The position numbers were made by a program, and so were the translations under genes. From an uncultured bacterium (GTDB taxonomy: Bacteria; Spirochaetota; Spirochaetia; Sphaerochaetales; Sphaerochaetaceae), in assembly GCA_905215015.1 (NCBI GenBank), contig CAJMOS010000014.1, positions 1 to 34,840 on the forward strand: a DNA stretch of 34,840 bases, written 5' to 3'. The notes below the pieces were generated by a model. That model was not told the origin of the DNA. It worked only from the letters and a program-made list of their open reading frames with translations, and did no database searches. Below are positions 1 through 8,506 of this stretch, piece after piece (the stretch's first letter is position 1; each line of letters opens with the position of its first letter).

Positions 1-870
1 CATGATGTTGAGGATGCCCACCGAGCCGACCAACAGGCTTATGGCGGCGATGGCGGCAAGGAAGGCGCTGACTGTGCCGGTGACCTCGCTTGCCATCTCG
101 ACCATGGTCGCGGGGCTGTAGAGTCCGTAGTTGTCGCTGCCCACCAGGCCGTCGAGGTAGTCGGTCAGGGCATTGGAGACTGCAATCGTATCCGCATCGT
201 CCTTCACCTTGACCACGTAGCTGCCCACCATGGTGGTTTTGCGGAACCTGCTCTGGTAGGTACCGTACGGGATGAAGACGGAGGAATCGAAAGATATGTT
301 GAGGATCGCATCCTTGCCCGGCAACACGCCGATGACCTGATAGGACTTTGCCTGGTCCCGGAAAATCGAGATGAAGGAACCGATAGCGTCTCCATCGGGG
401 AACAGGGTTTCCGCAACCGTCGCGCCAAGTACGCAGACCTGTCTGCGGGCGATATTGTCCAGAGAGGAGAAGAATGACCCCTCCTCGAACTCCATCGACG
501 TGAACAATGCGTAGTCGGAGGGCACTCCGGTGATTGTAGCGCTCATCGTCTCGTGGCCGTTGCGCACGATGCCTACCGAGGAGCAGGCGGCAACCACCTG
601 CTCGATTCCGTCGAAGGACTCCTCCAAGGTCGAGGCGTATTCCTCGGTAAAGACAGCCCCTGCGTTGCCACCCCGGGAAGGAAATACGGTAATCAGGTTG
701 GTGCCGCCGCTTGCAAGGCTGCTGGTGACCGACTGTTCCATGCTGGCACCTGTCGTGAGGACCGCAACGACGCTGGCCACTCCAATGACGATGCCGAGCA
801 TGCTGAGCAAGGTACGGACCTTGCTGGCAAGCATGCCTTTGACCGCAAGCTTCAGGTTTTCCCAGAACAT
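1..870 (-). CDS. macB: MacB-type ABC transporter permease (3' end beyond the window)
   Basis: This is an inner-membrane permease of the MacB/FtsX family, cut by the window edge after 290 codons. The N-terminus (MFWENLKLAVKGMLASKVRT, then LLSMLGIVIGVASVVAVLTT) is the cytoplasmic stub and first transmembrane helix typical of the family. A periplasmic MacB_PCD-like domain follows, with motifs such as GTNLITVFP, GVPSDY and VIGVL. The second transmembrane segment (AFLAAIAAISLLVGSVGILNIM) begins just before the edge. The ATG overlaps the stop of the ATPase gene by one base (TGATG), so the two are translationally coupled. In E. coli MacB the ATPase and permease are one chain; here they are separate. 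The substrate cannot be told from sequence; macrolides, peptides or lipoprotein-like cargo are all possible. Confidence 0.9.
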   Translation of the reverse strand, partial: MFWENLKLAVKGMLASKVRTLLSMLGIVIGVASVVAVLTTGASMEQSVTSSLASGGTNLITVFPSRGGNAGAVFTEEYASTLEESFDGIEQVVAACSSVGIVRNGHETMSATITGVPSDYALFTSMEFEEGSFFSSLDNIARRQVCVLGATVAETLFPDGDAIGSFISIFRDQAKSYQVIGVLPGKDAILNISFDSSVFIPYGTYQSRFRKTTMVGSYVVKVKDDADTIAVSNALTDYLDGLVGSDNYGLYSPATMVEMASEVTGTVSAFLAAIAAISLLVGSVGILNIM

Positions 871-1550
871 CAGCCATCCTCCTTCTCGATCCGCCCATCG
901 CGGATGCGGATCATCCGCGGGCAGGACTCGCCGAGGGTGCGGTCATGCGTGACGAAGACAATCGTGCGTCCTTCCCTGTTCAGTTCCCGGAACAGCTCCA
1001 TCACCTGGATGCCGGTCTTCGAGTCCAGGGCACCGGTAGGCTCGTCGGCAAGGATGATGGCGGGATCGGTGACAATCGCCCGGGCTATGGCGACTCTTTG
1101 CTTTTGGCCGCCGGAAAGCTCGGTCGGCGTATGTCTCATGCGGTCCTTCAGCCCTACCCGCTCCAAGGCCTGCTCGGCGAGGCTCCTTCTTTGGCGGGGC
1201 GGAAGTCCCGCATAGAGCAACGGGGTCTCGACATTTTCCAGCGCGGTCAGCCTGCCCAGCAGGTTGAACTGCTGGTAGACGAACCCTACCTTCCTGTTGC
1301 GCATGCGCGCAAGTTCCTTCTCGCTCATGCCCCGGGTTTCCACCCCCTCGATGCGGACGATTCCGCTTGTGGGGGTGTCAAGCGCGCCGATGAGGTTCAT
1401 CAGCGTGCTCTTGCCCGATCCGGAGGGTCCCATGATGGCGACGAACTCGCCTTTTCCAATCAGGGCGGACACGCCGTCCAGGGCCTTGACGATGGTACCG
1501 CCGGTCAGGTAGTACCGGCAGACTTGTTCCAGTTCGATGACGGCGTTCAT
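870..1550 (-). CDS. macB: MacB/LolD-type ABC transporter ATP-binding protein
   Basis: This 226-residue ATPase powers the neighbouring FtsX-like permease. Walker A is GPSGSGKST (41-49), the ABC signature is LSGGQ (145-149), Walker B plus the LolD/MacB-specific extension is ADEPTGALD (168-176), and the switch histidine lies in VTHD (about 202). The Q-loop YQQFNLL is also typical of the MacB/LolD branch. Its start overlaps the stop of the membrane-fusion gene by four bases (ATGA), and its stop overlaps the permease start, so the operon is tightly coupled. The length is normal for a stand-alone subunit of this class. Confidence 0.95.
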   Translation of the reverse strand: MNAVIELEQVCRYYLTGGTIVKALDGVSALIGKGEFVAIMGPSGSGKSTLMNLIGALDTPTSGIVRIEGVETRGMSEKELARMRNRKVGFVYQQFNLLGRLTALENVETPLLYAGLPPRQRRSLAEQALERVGLKDRMRHTPTELSGGQKQRVAIARAIVTDPAIILADEPTGALDSKTGIQVMELFRELNREGRTIVFVTHDRTLGESCPRMIRIRDGRIEKEDG

Positions 1551-2653
1551 CGCATGCCTCCTCCCGGGGGCGGACCGCCCGCGCCCATGCCGGTCATGTT
1601 GGAGAGGATGCTGGTACTGGCCGAGGCTGTCTTGGAGACGACGAGCTCGTCTCCTTCGTTGAGGTCACCCTTGGTCAGCTGGCAGATTCCCTCTCCCAGG
1701 TACTTGACGGTGACCTCGAGCTGCTCGGTCGATCCATCGCTGTTCTGACGGGTCACATAGGTCACTCCCCTGCGGCTGGTGACCGCGTTCTGTGGCAGGA
1801 GGATCATCTCGGTCTCGCCCTTTTCCGTCATCGTCCCGCTGAAGGTGTAGCCCGGGTAGATGCCCTCCGGCGGATCCTCGATGGTCAGCTCGACGTTCTT
1901 CACGCCAATGCCCTCGTCGGTGTACTCCCCAAGGGTCGGCACGTAGGAGACCACCGCATCGACATCCTGCCCCGGCAGCGCGTCAAAGCTCAAGGTGGCG
2001 TGCATGCCTTCCTTGACGTGCATCATGTCGATCTCGTCGATTTCCACCGTTGCCTTCAGGCTGGAATCGTCAATGATGGTCATCGCGTCATCGCCAGCCT
2101 CTCCATAGACGCCTAGCTCCAAATCGTTCGAGGCGACCACTCCGTCAAAGTTGGCGGTAAGCCTGGTGAAGTCCAGCTTTGCCTCGGCGGCCTTGAGTTG
2201 CAGCTCGAGCAGCTCGACACTGCGCTGGTTTCCGGTAAGCCGTGCCTCCTCGAGCTGGTTCTCGTAGGATTTCACCGTCGCCTGCTGGCTGGAATCGTCG
2301 ATTGTTGCCAGCACGTCGCCTTTCTTGACCCGGTCTCCCTCGTCCTTGTTGATTGAGGTGACGACACCGTCGACACGGAAGGTCAGCTTCTGGGTCTGCC
2401 CGGCCTCGACGTAACCGGAGAGGTCGATTGTCGTGGTGTAGACCCCTTTGGTCACCTTCGCGGTGGTGGTCGCGGTCTTTGCGGAGGAGTCCTCGTTGTT
2501 GGCCGGAACCCTTCGGACGTGCCATGCGTAGCCGCCGACGGCGGCAATGATGATGACGAGGAAGACGGCGGCCTTCACTCTTCCCGAGCGTTTGCACTTT
2601 TTCTCCGCTGCCTCAATCAGCATGCGGGCGGTTTCCTTATCGGTGCTTTCCAT
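1547..2653 (-). CDS. macA: Periplasmic membrane-fusion (adaptor) protein, MacA/HlyD family
   Basis: This 368-residue adaptor should link the MacB pump to the outer-membrane channel. It has a cytoplasmic N-terminal stub rich in charges, a single anchor helix (VKAAVFLVIIIAAVGGYAWHV) and a beta-barrel/lipoyl half (DLSGYVEAGQTQKLTFRVDG, DRVKKGDVLATIDDS). A short coiled-coil hairpin (SYENQLEEARLTGNQRSVEL) and the second lipoyl half (FDGVVASNDLELGVYGEAG) follow. The C-terminus is unusual, a short Gly/Pro-rich tail ending GGPPPGGGMR. I chose the ATG at 2653 because GGAAG precedes it at good spacing; an upstream in-frame extension encodes nothing family-like. The gene starts 20 bases after the TolC-like gene. 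Confidence 0.92.
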   Translation of the reverse strand: MESTDKETARMLIEAAEKKCKRSGRVKAAVFLVIIIAAVGGYAWHVRRVPANNEDSSAKTATTTAKVTKGVYTTTIDLSGYVEAGQTQKLTFRVDGVVTSINKDEGDRVKKGDVLATIDDSSQQATVKSYENQLEEARLTGNQRSVELLELQLKAAEAKLDFTRLTANFDGVVASNDLELGVYGEAGDDAMTIIDDSSLKATVEIDEIDMMHVKEGMHATLSFDALPGQDVDAVVSYVPTLGEYTDEGIGVKNVELTIEDPPEGIYPGYTFSGTMTEKGETEMILLPQNAVTSRRGVTYVTRQNSDGSTEQLEVTVKYLGEGICQLTKGDLNEGDELVVSKTASASTSILSNMTGMGAGGPPPGGGMR

Positions 2654-2673
2654 ATGGTTTCTTCCTTTTTTCC

Positions 2674-4125
2674 TCAATAGGAGAGCAATGCCGCACGGCT
2701 CTGCAGCGTGCGGCCTGTGGCGAGCAGGCCCATCATGATCCACGTATCCAAGTCCACATCAAGCTGTGCGTCCGCCAGCTCGTCCTCGGTAGCGAGACCT
2801 GAGGCATAGAGCTGGTTTTTCTGGTCGAGCAACGCCACGTGGTAGGCGGCTTGTGCCTTCTGGGTCTCGATGGAGCATTGCCAGTCAAGGATGTCGTTCT
2901 CCAGGTCGGCAACATCCGACAGGTAGTCCTCATAGGCCTTGGCATAACTGCTCTGCGCGGAGGAGACATCGTTCATCAGCTCCCGAAGCTTCAGCTCGTT
3001 GCTCTTGGTAATGGCGCTGGTGCCGCTGGACCAAGAGCCGGCAACCGTGACATAGGGACTCCAGACCGAGCTGTAGGATGCGTTGTCGATATATGTGGCG
3101 CCCACCGAAGCGGAAAACTTGATTGCCGAGTTGGCGTTCTCTGCATAGGAGACACCCGCCTCCAGCGAGCCGGTACTACTTTTCTGTCCGTCGTCATAGG
3201 CTTTTCCCTGATCGGCGCTTCCATAGGCGGTAACCGCGCGGCCGCCTTTCTGGGCAAGCACCTCGTCCTCCAGTTCCTGACGGGCTATGTCAAGCGAGAG
3301 CTTGGCGAGTTTTACCGTGGTGTTGCCATCGGTGTTCTGCGAAAAGGCAATCGGGGTATCGGGAATCTCCAGCGTGGCGTCCCAAATATGCCCCGTTTCC
3401 GTCTCGAACCGGTCGGACAGGGTGGCAAGCACCGCCTGCACGCTCTTCAGTGTCGCCTGTGCGGCGACAATCTGGCTTTCTGCCTGCCGCCATGCGGCGC
3501 TTCCTTCCGCATAGGTGCGCATGGCAAGCGCGTTCTTCTCGTCCCGCTGGAGATCGGACAGGTTCTTTGTGGCGGACAAGACCGACTGCTCGGCACTCGC
3601 AAGCGAGCTGATCCGGGAAAGAAGAGTCTGCTCAAAGGAACGATAGGTCGATGCGTAGGTAAAAAGGGCGCTAGCCTGGTCGTAGGCTTCCCGCAACATG
3701 GTCAGGTCGTCACCAACGTCGTCCAGCATGAAGGTATGGCTCACCGAGAGGCCTGTGTTCTCCGTCCTTGTGTCGTAGGATCCGTTCCAACCGGCGTCGC
3801 CGGTGACGGCGATGGTCGTCGTGTCATCCGACCCTTTGTACGGGATTGTCATCGAGGCGCTCGCTCCGGAGATGGTGTAGTACATCTCCTTCGCCTCGCC
3901 GTCATATTCGGCCTTCAGGGTTCCCGAGGCAAGAGCATATCCGATGGCATCCTCTCTTCCCAGCACGGAAAGGGCGTAGGAGATGTCGCTGTTGGCCAGG
4001 GTCTCCTCGGCTATCGCCATCTGCCTGCTCCGGGCCGTCGCGTCGACAAGCAGTTCCTCGAAAGTCAGCGCATGAAGCGGAACCACAGTAAGGCAACATG
4101 CCATCACTACCGCTGATGTATGCAT
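2674..4125 (-). CDS. TolC-like outer-membrane efflux protein
   Basis: This 483-residue protein is probably the outer-membrane channel of the efflux system. It starts with a signal peptide (MHTSAVVMACCLTVVPLHA, cleaved before LTFEELL). Long helical stretches rich in Ala, Ser, Gln and Glu follow, for example LSRISSLASAEQSVLSATKN and LKLRELMNDVSSAQSSYAKA, alternating with beta-rich parts such as TTTIAVTGDAGW. This is the two-repeat architecture of the OEP family. Similarity is structural rather than motif-based, so the family call is firm and the partner assignment rests on its place first in the operon. The ATG at 4125 is chosen for its GGAGGA ribosome-binding site and because the signal peptide starts there. 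Confidence 0.85.
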   Translation of the reverse strand: MHTSAVVMACCLTVVPLHALTFEELLVDATARSRQMAIAEETLANSDISYALSVLGREDAIGYALASGTLKAEYDGEAKEMYYTISGASASMTIPYKGSDDTTTIAVTGDAGWNGSYDTRTENTGLSVSHTFMLDDVGDDLTMLREAYDQASALFTYASTYRSFEQTLLSRISSLASAEQSVLSATKNLSDLQRDEKNALAMRTYAEGSAAWRQAESQIVAAQATLKSVQAVLATLSDRFETETGHIWDATLEIPDTPIAFSQNTDGNTTVKLAKLSLDIARQELEDEVLAQKGGRAVTAYGSADQGKAYDDGQKSSTGSLEAGVSYAENANSAIKFSASVGATYIDNASYSSVWSPYVTVAGSWSSGTSAITKSNELKLRELMNDVSSAQSSYAKAYEDYLSDVADLENDILDWQCSIETQKAQAAYHVALLDQKNQLYASGLATEDELADAQLDVDLDTWIMMGLLATGRTLQSRAALLSY

Positions 4126-4474
4126 GAGGACTCTTCCTCCTTCTGGCTCCCATTCTGAAGAACCAACTCGAAACATTTATGACCCTAAGGCGGAAAATCT
4201 TGAAAATGGATGAAGAATCGTGAAGCTATCGATTGGTTTTCCATTTTGAAGTGGAAAGACAAGCTTTGACAGGTCCGCCACCAGACAATGGAAACTGCTG
4301 TCTCAGTTGGTGGGCGGCCATGACACATCGCCACAACGACAGCCGTATCACAAAATCAGTTGCCTGTGCCAACGATATGACAGATTGTTTTATTCTTGAA
4401 AATCTTGCTTCCCTTGGGGAAAACCTGTTCGATAAGGAAGAAAATGCTCAAATGGACAGGCTTTCCCACTCAGA
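4126..4474. other. 349-bp intergenic region with an imperfect inverted repeat
   Basis: This lies between the end of the sulfatase operon and the efflux operon, both on the minus strand, so it should hold the sulfatase operon's end and the efflux promoter. I see no convincing coding sequence. An imperfect inverted repeat (about 4273-4288 pairing with 4299-4318, arms CCGCCACCA and TGGTGGGCGG) can fold, but no T-run follows it on either strand. No clear sigma70 promoter for the efflux genes stands out. Confidence 0.5.
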
Positions 4475-5839
4475 TCAATACGTGTAATCTGAAGGGGCTG
4501 GTCCTTCGAAGTCATCGATACGCGGACTTTTGCAGGTCCTTTTATTCACAAGAGCATTTACTGGCTTGGGCACGCGATAGCAATGAACAAATAGAGGATC
4601 ATGAGTCTTTTCCATCCAATCGTCCAGTCGTATCGACAAATCATCATAGACGTCTCCATAATCCGCGTTGCCTACAAGATTTTCTCGCTCCAAAGGATCA
4701 AGGTACAAGTCAAAAAGGTATTCTCGCTGCCTTCGCAAGCGTGGATATCCATGCTGATAGAGAAAATTCTTACTCAAAGATTCATCTACATTTGCAGGCA
4801 CGTCGGAAAGATGATAATCATAATTGCGGATGAGCTTATAACGCTCTGTGCGGATACATCGTTTCGGTTCATAGGCAGCATGATATGTCACCTCTGCAAA
4901 AATCTCATTCCGAACTCTATTCGTTTTTTTCTCCAACAAGGGCATCAGGCTGTTTCCTTCAAGCCAGTCTGGTCTTGCAACGCCTAAGTAATCACAGAAT
5001 GTTGGGAAAAGATCATAATGACTGACCAAAGCATCTGACACTTCACCTTTCGATGGGTTGTCCGGAAAAGCAATCATCATAAACACTCCGATTCCATTGT
5101 CATATAAAGTACATTTCATCCGAGGGAAAGCAATGCCATGATCAGTAGTGAAAACAATCATCGTGGAATCTAAAAGATTCCTATCTCTCAGAACTCCAAC
5201 CAGCTTTTCAAGGCACTTGTCAACAACTTGCACGGAAGCACAAAAATCTGCCATATCTTGGCGTGTTTCAGGACAATCATACATAACTTCCGGAGCTCTG
5301 ACATAGTTAGAGGTTTCCTTTGATTCCGATTTGGGATATTCGCGGTGAGTATTGAAAAGTCCAAAATTCAGAAAAAAAGGTCGGGAATCATGCCTAGCCT
5401 CCAGATAATCACAAATGGAATCAGTATTCGCGTAATCCCAATCCGCCATGCTTTGTTCGGTATGACCCATGGAAATGTTTTGACTTCCAACAACCGTCTC
5501 ATACCCAATCAGGTGGTAATCTGGCGCCACATGTTGTACGCCACATAAGATTGTTTCAAACCCAAAACGCCGAAGGTATTGAGCAAGATGTCTTCCATAA
5601 TCCCGCAACTTCCATCCTCTATGCGCCAATCCCTGCATGCCATTTTCATGAGGAGAATAGCCTGTTAAAAGGCCAGAACGACTTGGCGAACAGGTAGGAC
5701 CAGCTGAAAAGCATTGTCTGAATGTCGTACATTCATGTGCAATTTTTTCCATAAAAGGTGTCGGCACCTTATACCCATAGGGACTGATATGCCTGCCAGT
5801 ATCATGCGTTTCTACAATGATTAGATTCTTTTTTTTCAT
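4475..5839 (-). CDS. Type I sulfatase, SGSH/heparan N-sulfatase-like, no signal peptide
   Basis: This 454-residue formylglycine sulfatase hydrolyses a sulfate ester or sulfamate. The active-site motif is TCSPSR with the convertible Cys at residue 50, followed by SGLLTGYSPHENGMQGL. That resembles the sulfamidase (SGSH) signature, in which the same CSPSR is followed by LLTG and then NGM-GL. The second metal site is visible as TTDHG (Asp233, His234) with Lys242 in MKCTLYD. The first metal motif reads ETHDTGR (10-16) where most sulfatases have ADD. No hydrophobic leader is present, so the enzyme should be cytoplasmic. It is the last gene of the operon, 18 bases after the small TIR-like gene. A formylglycine-generating enzyme must be encoded elsewhere. 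Exact substrate is unknown; a sulfated amino sugar is my inference from the SGSH likeness. Confidence 0.88.
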   Translation of the reverse strand: MKKKNLIIVETHDTGRHISPYGYKVPTPFMEKIAHECTTFRQCFSAGPTCSPSRSGLLTGYSPHENGMQGLAHRGWKLRDYGRHLAQYLRRFGFETILCGVQHVAPDYHLIGYETVVGSQNISMGHTEQSMADWDYANTDSICDYLEARHDSRPFFLNFGLFNTHREYPKSESKETSNYVRAPEVMYDCPETRQDMADFCASVQVVDKCLEKLVGVLRDRNLLDSTMIVFTTDHGIAFPRMKCTLYDNGIGVFMMIAFPDNPSKGEVSDALVSHYDLFPTFCDYLGVARPDWLEGNSLMPLLEKKTNRVRNEIFAEVTYHAAYEPKRCIRTERYKLIRNYDYHLSDVPANVDESLSKNFLYQHGYPRLRRQREYLFDLYLDPLERENLVGNADYGDVYDDLSIRLDDWMEKTHDPLFVHCYRVPKPVNALVNKRTCKSPRIDDFEGPAPSDYTY

Positions 5840-5857
5840 TATTTAATCCATAGAACC

Positions 5858-6217
5858 TTAGCAGTAGCGGTTCAAAAGTAAATCTGCTTCGTTAAGGGGT
5901 TTATCCTTGAGGGCAGCCTCGATATGAGTGGCCAATAATTCGATACCTGACAGTTTTAGTTTTCTAAAAGCCAAGGGAAGATAAGAAGTACCATAGGGTT
6001 TGATTACAATAATCTTCTTTTTTTCTTGCTTTGCACGATAAAGCTCCTCCTCCATAGGAACAGCATTATGTTTGCTCAGAAACACACCAGCATTAAACAA
6101 ACAAATATCTGCATCTTCCAAAGAGGAAAGAAGGAAACCATTCTCTTCTATCACTTTCTTGGTAAAAATATAGTCAAGATTATCTTTATCCAGATCACAC
6201 AAGTAGACTTTTTCCAT
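5858..6217 (-). CDS. Small TIR-like / nucleoside deoxyribosyltransferase-like protein
   Basis: This 119-residue protein is not firmly identified. The pattern is an alternating alpha/beta fold: MEKVYLCDL, a helix, DADICLFNAG, a helix with EEELYRAKQEKKK, then IIVIKPYGTSYLPLAFRKL and a C-terminal helix. The order of an Asp-Ala-Asp before a hydrophobic strand, an acidic helix with EEELYRA, and a strand ending in a Lys-Pro-x-Gly turn resembles TIR-like domains of the MTH538/DUF1863 type and nucleoside 2-deoxyribosyltransferases. In those families the Glu of the helix is catalytic. Its ATG overlaps the upstream sulfatase stop by one base (TGATG), so it is made with the sulfatases. There is no signal peptide. 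A role in a sulfatase operon is unexpected. Confidence 0.6.
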   Translation of the reverse strand: MEKVYLCDLDKDNLDYIFTKKVIEENGFLLSSLEDADICLFNAGVFLSKHNAVPMEEELYRAKQEKKKIIVIKPYGTSYLPLAFRKLKLSGIELLATHIEAALKDKPLNEADLLLNRYC

Positions 6218-7644
6218 CAGAGATTATCCTCCTCCGGCAAGATGAACGAATCATCTGTTTTCCGTAACCACTCTTTAAGAATTCCCCATAATTCGTGTCG
6301 CTTTGCCTTATGTTCGAAACTATTCACAAGATTAATCTGTTCAAAAGGATCGTTATTGAGATTGTAAAGCATCCATTCGGATCCTTCATAACAAACATAT
6401 TTCCATCCATCTCTCGTAACGACCCCACGCCACGCCTTGTCACACCCTTCACGAGGGATGATTGCTTTAATTTCCATGGAAGTTGGTTCGTCAGGTTTCC
6501 TTTGTACAGAAGACAGGCAATCACCGCCAGCCACATAGCGATAGTGGGAATAATCATATCCATTAAGCCAAGAAGGTTTCCTGATACCACAAAGCCCCAA
6601 TGTCGTTGCAGCAATATCATATTCCGATATTAGTGCATCAGATCTTCCACTCTTGAACCCGAAATACCGGGCCGCAGCACTTCCAATAATAAAGGGAATG
6701 CGAATGGACTCTTCGTAAGGCACGACTTTTCCGTTAAGTCCATGAGACCCCATCATGTCACCATGATCACTAAAAAACATGATTTGTGTACTGGTATCAA
6801 GGTTTAGCTCGCATAAAACATCCATGACACGGCCGAGGTTTTCATCAAGGTTCTCTATCATGGAATAATAACGGGCCAGTTCCAGCTTGTACTGTTTTTC
6901 TCGCTCTCCTCCTCGAGGTACATTGTCACGCAATTTGATGTCTGCCCACTGGTAATTCACCCTATTTCTTGCAGGCGAAGGATGAGGAACATGTGGAGGC
7001 TGTACCGAGAGTACAGCAAAGAAAGGACCTTCTTTCTTGTTTCTGAGATATTTCAGCAATAAATTGGTCAGTATGTCGGTTTCATAACCTTGCAATCGGT
7101 ATTGAGATATCTCTCCATCGGGAGTATGCCCATGTACATAGGTGTTCCATTGCATGTTATTATTCTCGTAACCAATCCAAGTCTTGAATCCCCCCCTTCG
7201 CTCCCTTGGAACAATATGCATCACAGGATTGTCTCGGGCACCATCAATATGCCACTTTCCAAAATAGGCAGTATCATAGCCATTTTCATTGAATACATCA
7301 GCAACTGTCTTAAATCCATCAGGAGACCGGTATTGGTGTCCTGGCATGCATTGCTGTGAATCAAGTCCGGATAACATGGTGGCTCGGAATGGACAGCAAA
7401 GAGGATAAGATGACACAGCATGATTAAAAGTCACTCCATTCAAGGCAAGATTGTCAATGTTTGGCGTACGTACATTTGGATCAAAAGAGCAGGATAAGGC
7501 TTGAGCACGTAGCTGATCTGCAATAATCCAGATTACATTTTGGCGTGGCAAGGGATTTTCTTGGGGTGCTCCCATTGCCGTATTTTTGTCAAAAAGATAT
7601 TTGCTTTGATATTCATGCATGGAAGCCTGCTTTGCGTTTTTCAT
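6217..7644 (-). CDS. Type I sulfatase (second), no signal peptide
   Basis: This 475-residue sulfatase has the motif LCCPFRATMLSGL. Cys83 is the predicted formylglycine residue in C-x-P-x-R (83-87). The first metal motif is IIADQLR (Asp43), as in choline-sulfatase-like and many glycan sulfatases. The second is FFSDHGD (Asp293, His294), followed by MMGSHGLNGK with Lys306. FGKWH (129-132) supplies the conserved Lys/His of the substrate pocket. A non-hydrophobic N-terminal extension of about 35 residues precedes the core and is no secretion signal, so the enzyme should be cytoplasmic. The start overlaps the permease stop by four bases (ATGA) and has an AGGGG site upstream. It differs enough from the other operon sulfatase to suggest a different sulfate position or linkage. 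Confidence 0.9.
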   Translation of the reverse strand: MKNAKQASMHEYQSKYLFDKNTAMGAPQENPLPRQNVIWIIADQLRAQALSCSFDPNVRTPNIDNLALNGVTFNHAVSSYPLCCPFRATMLSGLDSQQCMPGHQYRSPDGFKTVADVFNENGYDTAYFGKWHIDGARDNPVMHIVPRERRGGFKTWIGYENNNMQWNTYVHGHTPDGEISQYRLQGYETDILTNLLLKYLRNKKEGPFFAVLSVQPPHVPHPSPARNRVNYQWADIKLRDNVPRGGEREKQYKLELARYYSMIENLDENLGRVMDVLCELNLDTSTQIMFFSDHGDMMGSHGLNGKVVPYEESIRIPFIIGSAAARYFGFKSGRSDALISEYDIAATTLGLCGIRKPSWLNGYDYSHYRYVAGGDCLSSVQRKPDEPTSMEIKAIIPREGCDKAWRGVVTRDGWKYVCYEGSEWMLYNLNNDPFEQINLVNSFEHKAKRHELWGILKEWLRKTDDSFILPEEDNL

Positions 7645-8504
7645 TCCTTCACCCCTCCTGCCGTAAGACCCTTCACTAAGTATTTTTGCAAGAACAAGAA
7701 AACGATAATAACTGGTAAAGTCACCGTAACGGCAGCCGCCATCATTTCATTCCAATAGACAATCTCTGCGGCAGAATAAGTTCTCAAACCAACGGACACG
7801 GTCCTAGTCATGTCATTTGTGAGAACACTAGCAAACAGAAGCTCTTCCCATCCGACGAAGAATGAGTAAATGGCTACCGCAATGATTCCAGGACGAGCTA
7901 CAGGATAGATGATTGCGAAAAGCGTTTTCATATATCCGCAACCATCAATATAGGCCGCCTCCTCCAGTTCTCTGGGAATGGAATGGTAATAACTTTTCAT
8001 CATCCAGATGGAGAAAGGAAGAGAAAAAGTCATATAGGTCAGGATTAGACCTTTGTATGTGCCAACCAACTTGATTCCAATAGCTTTGTAGGACAATGTA
8101 AATAAAAGATAAAGGGGGAGAAGGAAAAGGATGCCAGGCAACATCTGGGCAAAAATCAACATATTCCCAAACAACTTTTTTCCACAAAACGGGAATCTAT
8201 CCATAATATAGCCCGTAATGATGGCGATGGTAACGGAAAGGAACGTAGAAATACCAACAATTACTATGGAATTTTTAATGTAGCGGAGCAACGGAACAGT
8301 TTTCCACATTCTCTTGTAAGTACTGAAATCGAAGCTCTTTGGGATCAATGAACCTTCAATAATCTGGATGTTCTCCAAAGGTTTGATGGAAGCGGTGACC
8401 ATCGTATAGAGTGGACAAAACACATAGAGAGTCAAGAATGTAAGACTGAAAACAAAGAAAATATCCCAGAAGACTTTTTTCATGGTAACTCTTTTCTTTT
8501 GCAT
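7641..8504 (-). CDS. Carbohydrate ABC transporter permease, MalG/CUT1 type
   Basis: This 287-residue inner-membrane subunit has six predicted helices and the cytoplasmic EAA loop EEAAYIDGCG at 181-190, which docks to the ATPase. TASIKP after the first helix is typical of MalG-like permeases. I chose the ATG at 8504 because AGGAGGA precedes it by a good distance inside the end of the upstream permease gene; the longer reading frame starts without a site. Only two bases separate it from the upstream permease stop. No ATPase gene lies in the operon, so a shared MsmK/UgpC-type ATPase encoded elsewhere is likely. Confidence 0.93.
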   Translation of the reverse strand: MQKKRVTMKKVFWDIFFVFSLTFLTLYVFCPLYTMVTASIKPLENIQIIEGSLIPKSFDFSTYKRMWKTVPLLRYIKNSIVIVGISTFLSVTIAIITGYIMDRFPFCGKKLFGNMLIFAQMLPGILFLLPLYLLFTLSYKAIGIKLVGTYKGLILTYMTFSLPFSIWMMKSYYHSIPRELEEAAYIDGCGYMKTLFAIIYPVARPGIIAVAIYSFFVGWEELLFASVLTNDMTRTVSVGLRTYSAAEIVYWNEMMAAAVTVTLPVIIVFLFLQKYLVKGLTAGGVKE

Positions 8505-8506
8505 CG

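Noticed and set aside
2839..4116. 425-codon plus-strand open frame
   Set aside because: It is antisense to the TolC-like gene, with no ribosome-binding site or recognisable domain.
4273..4318. Inverted repeat after the sulfatase operon as an intrinsic terminator
   Set aside because: The arms pair imperfectly and no T-run follows on the minus strand, so it does not meet the criteria for a terminator.
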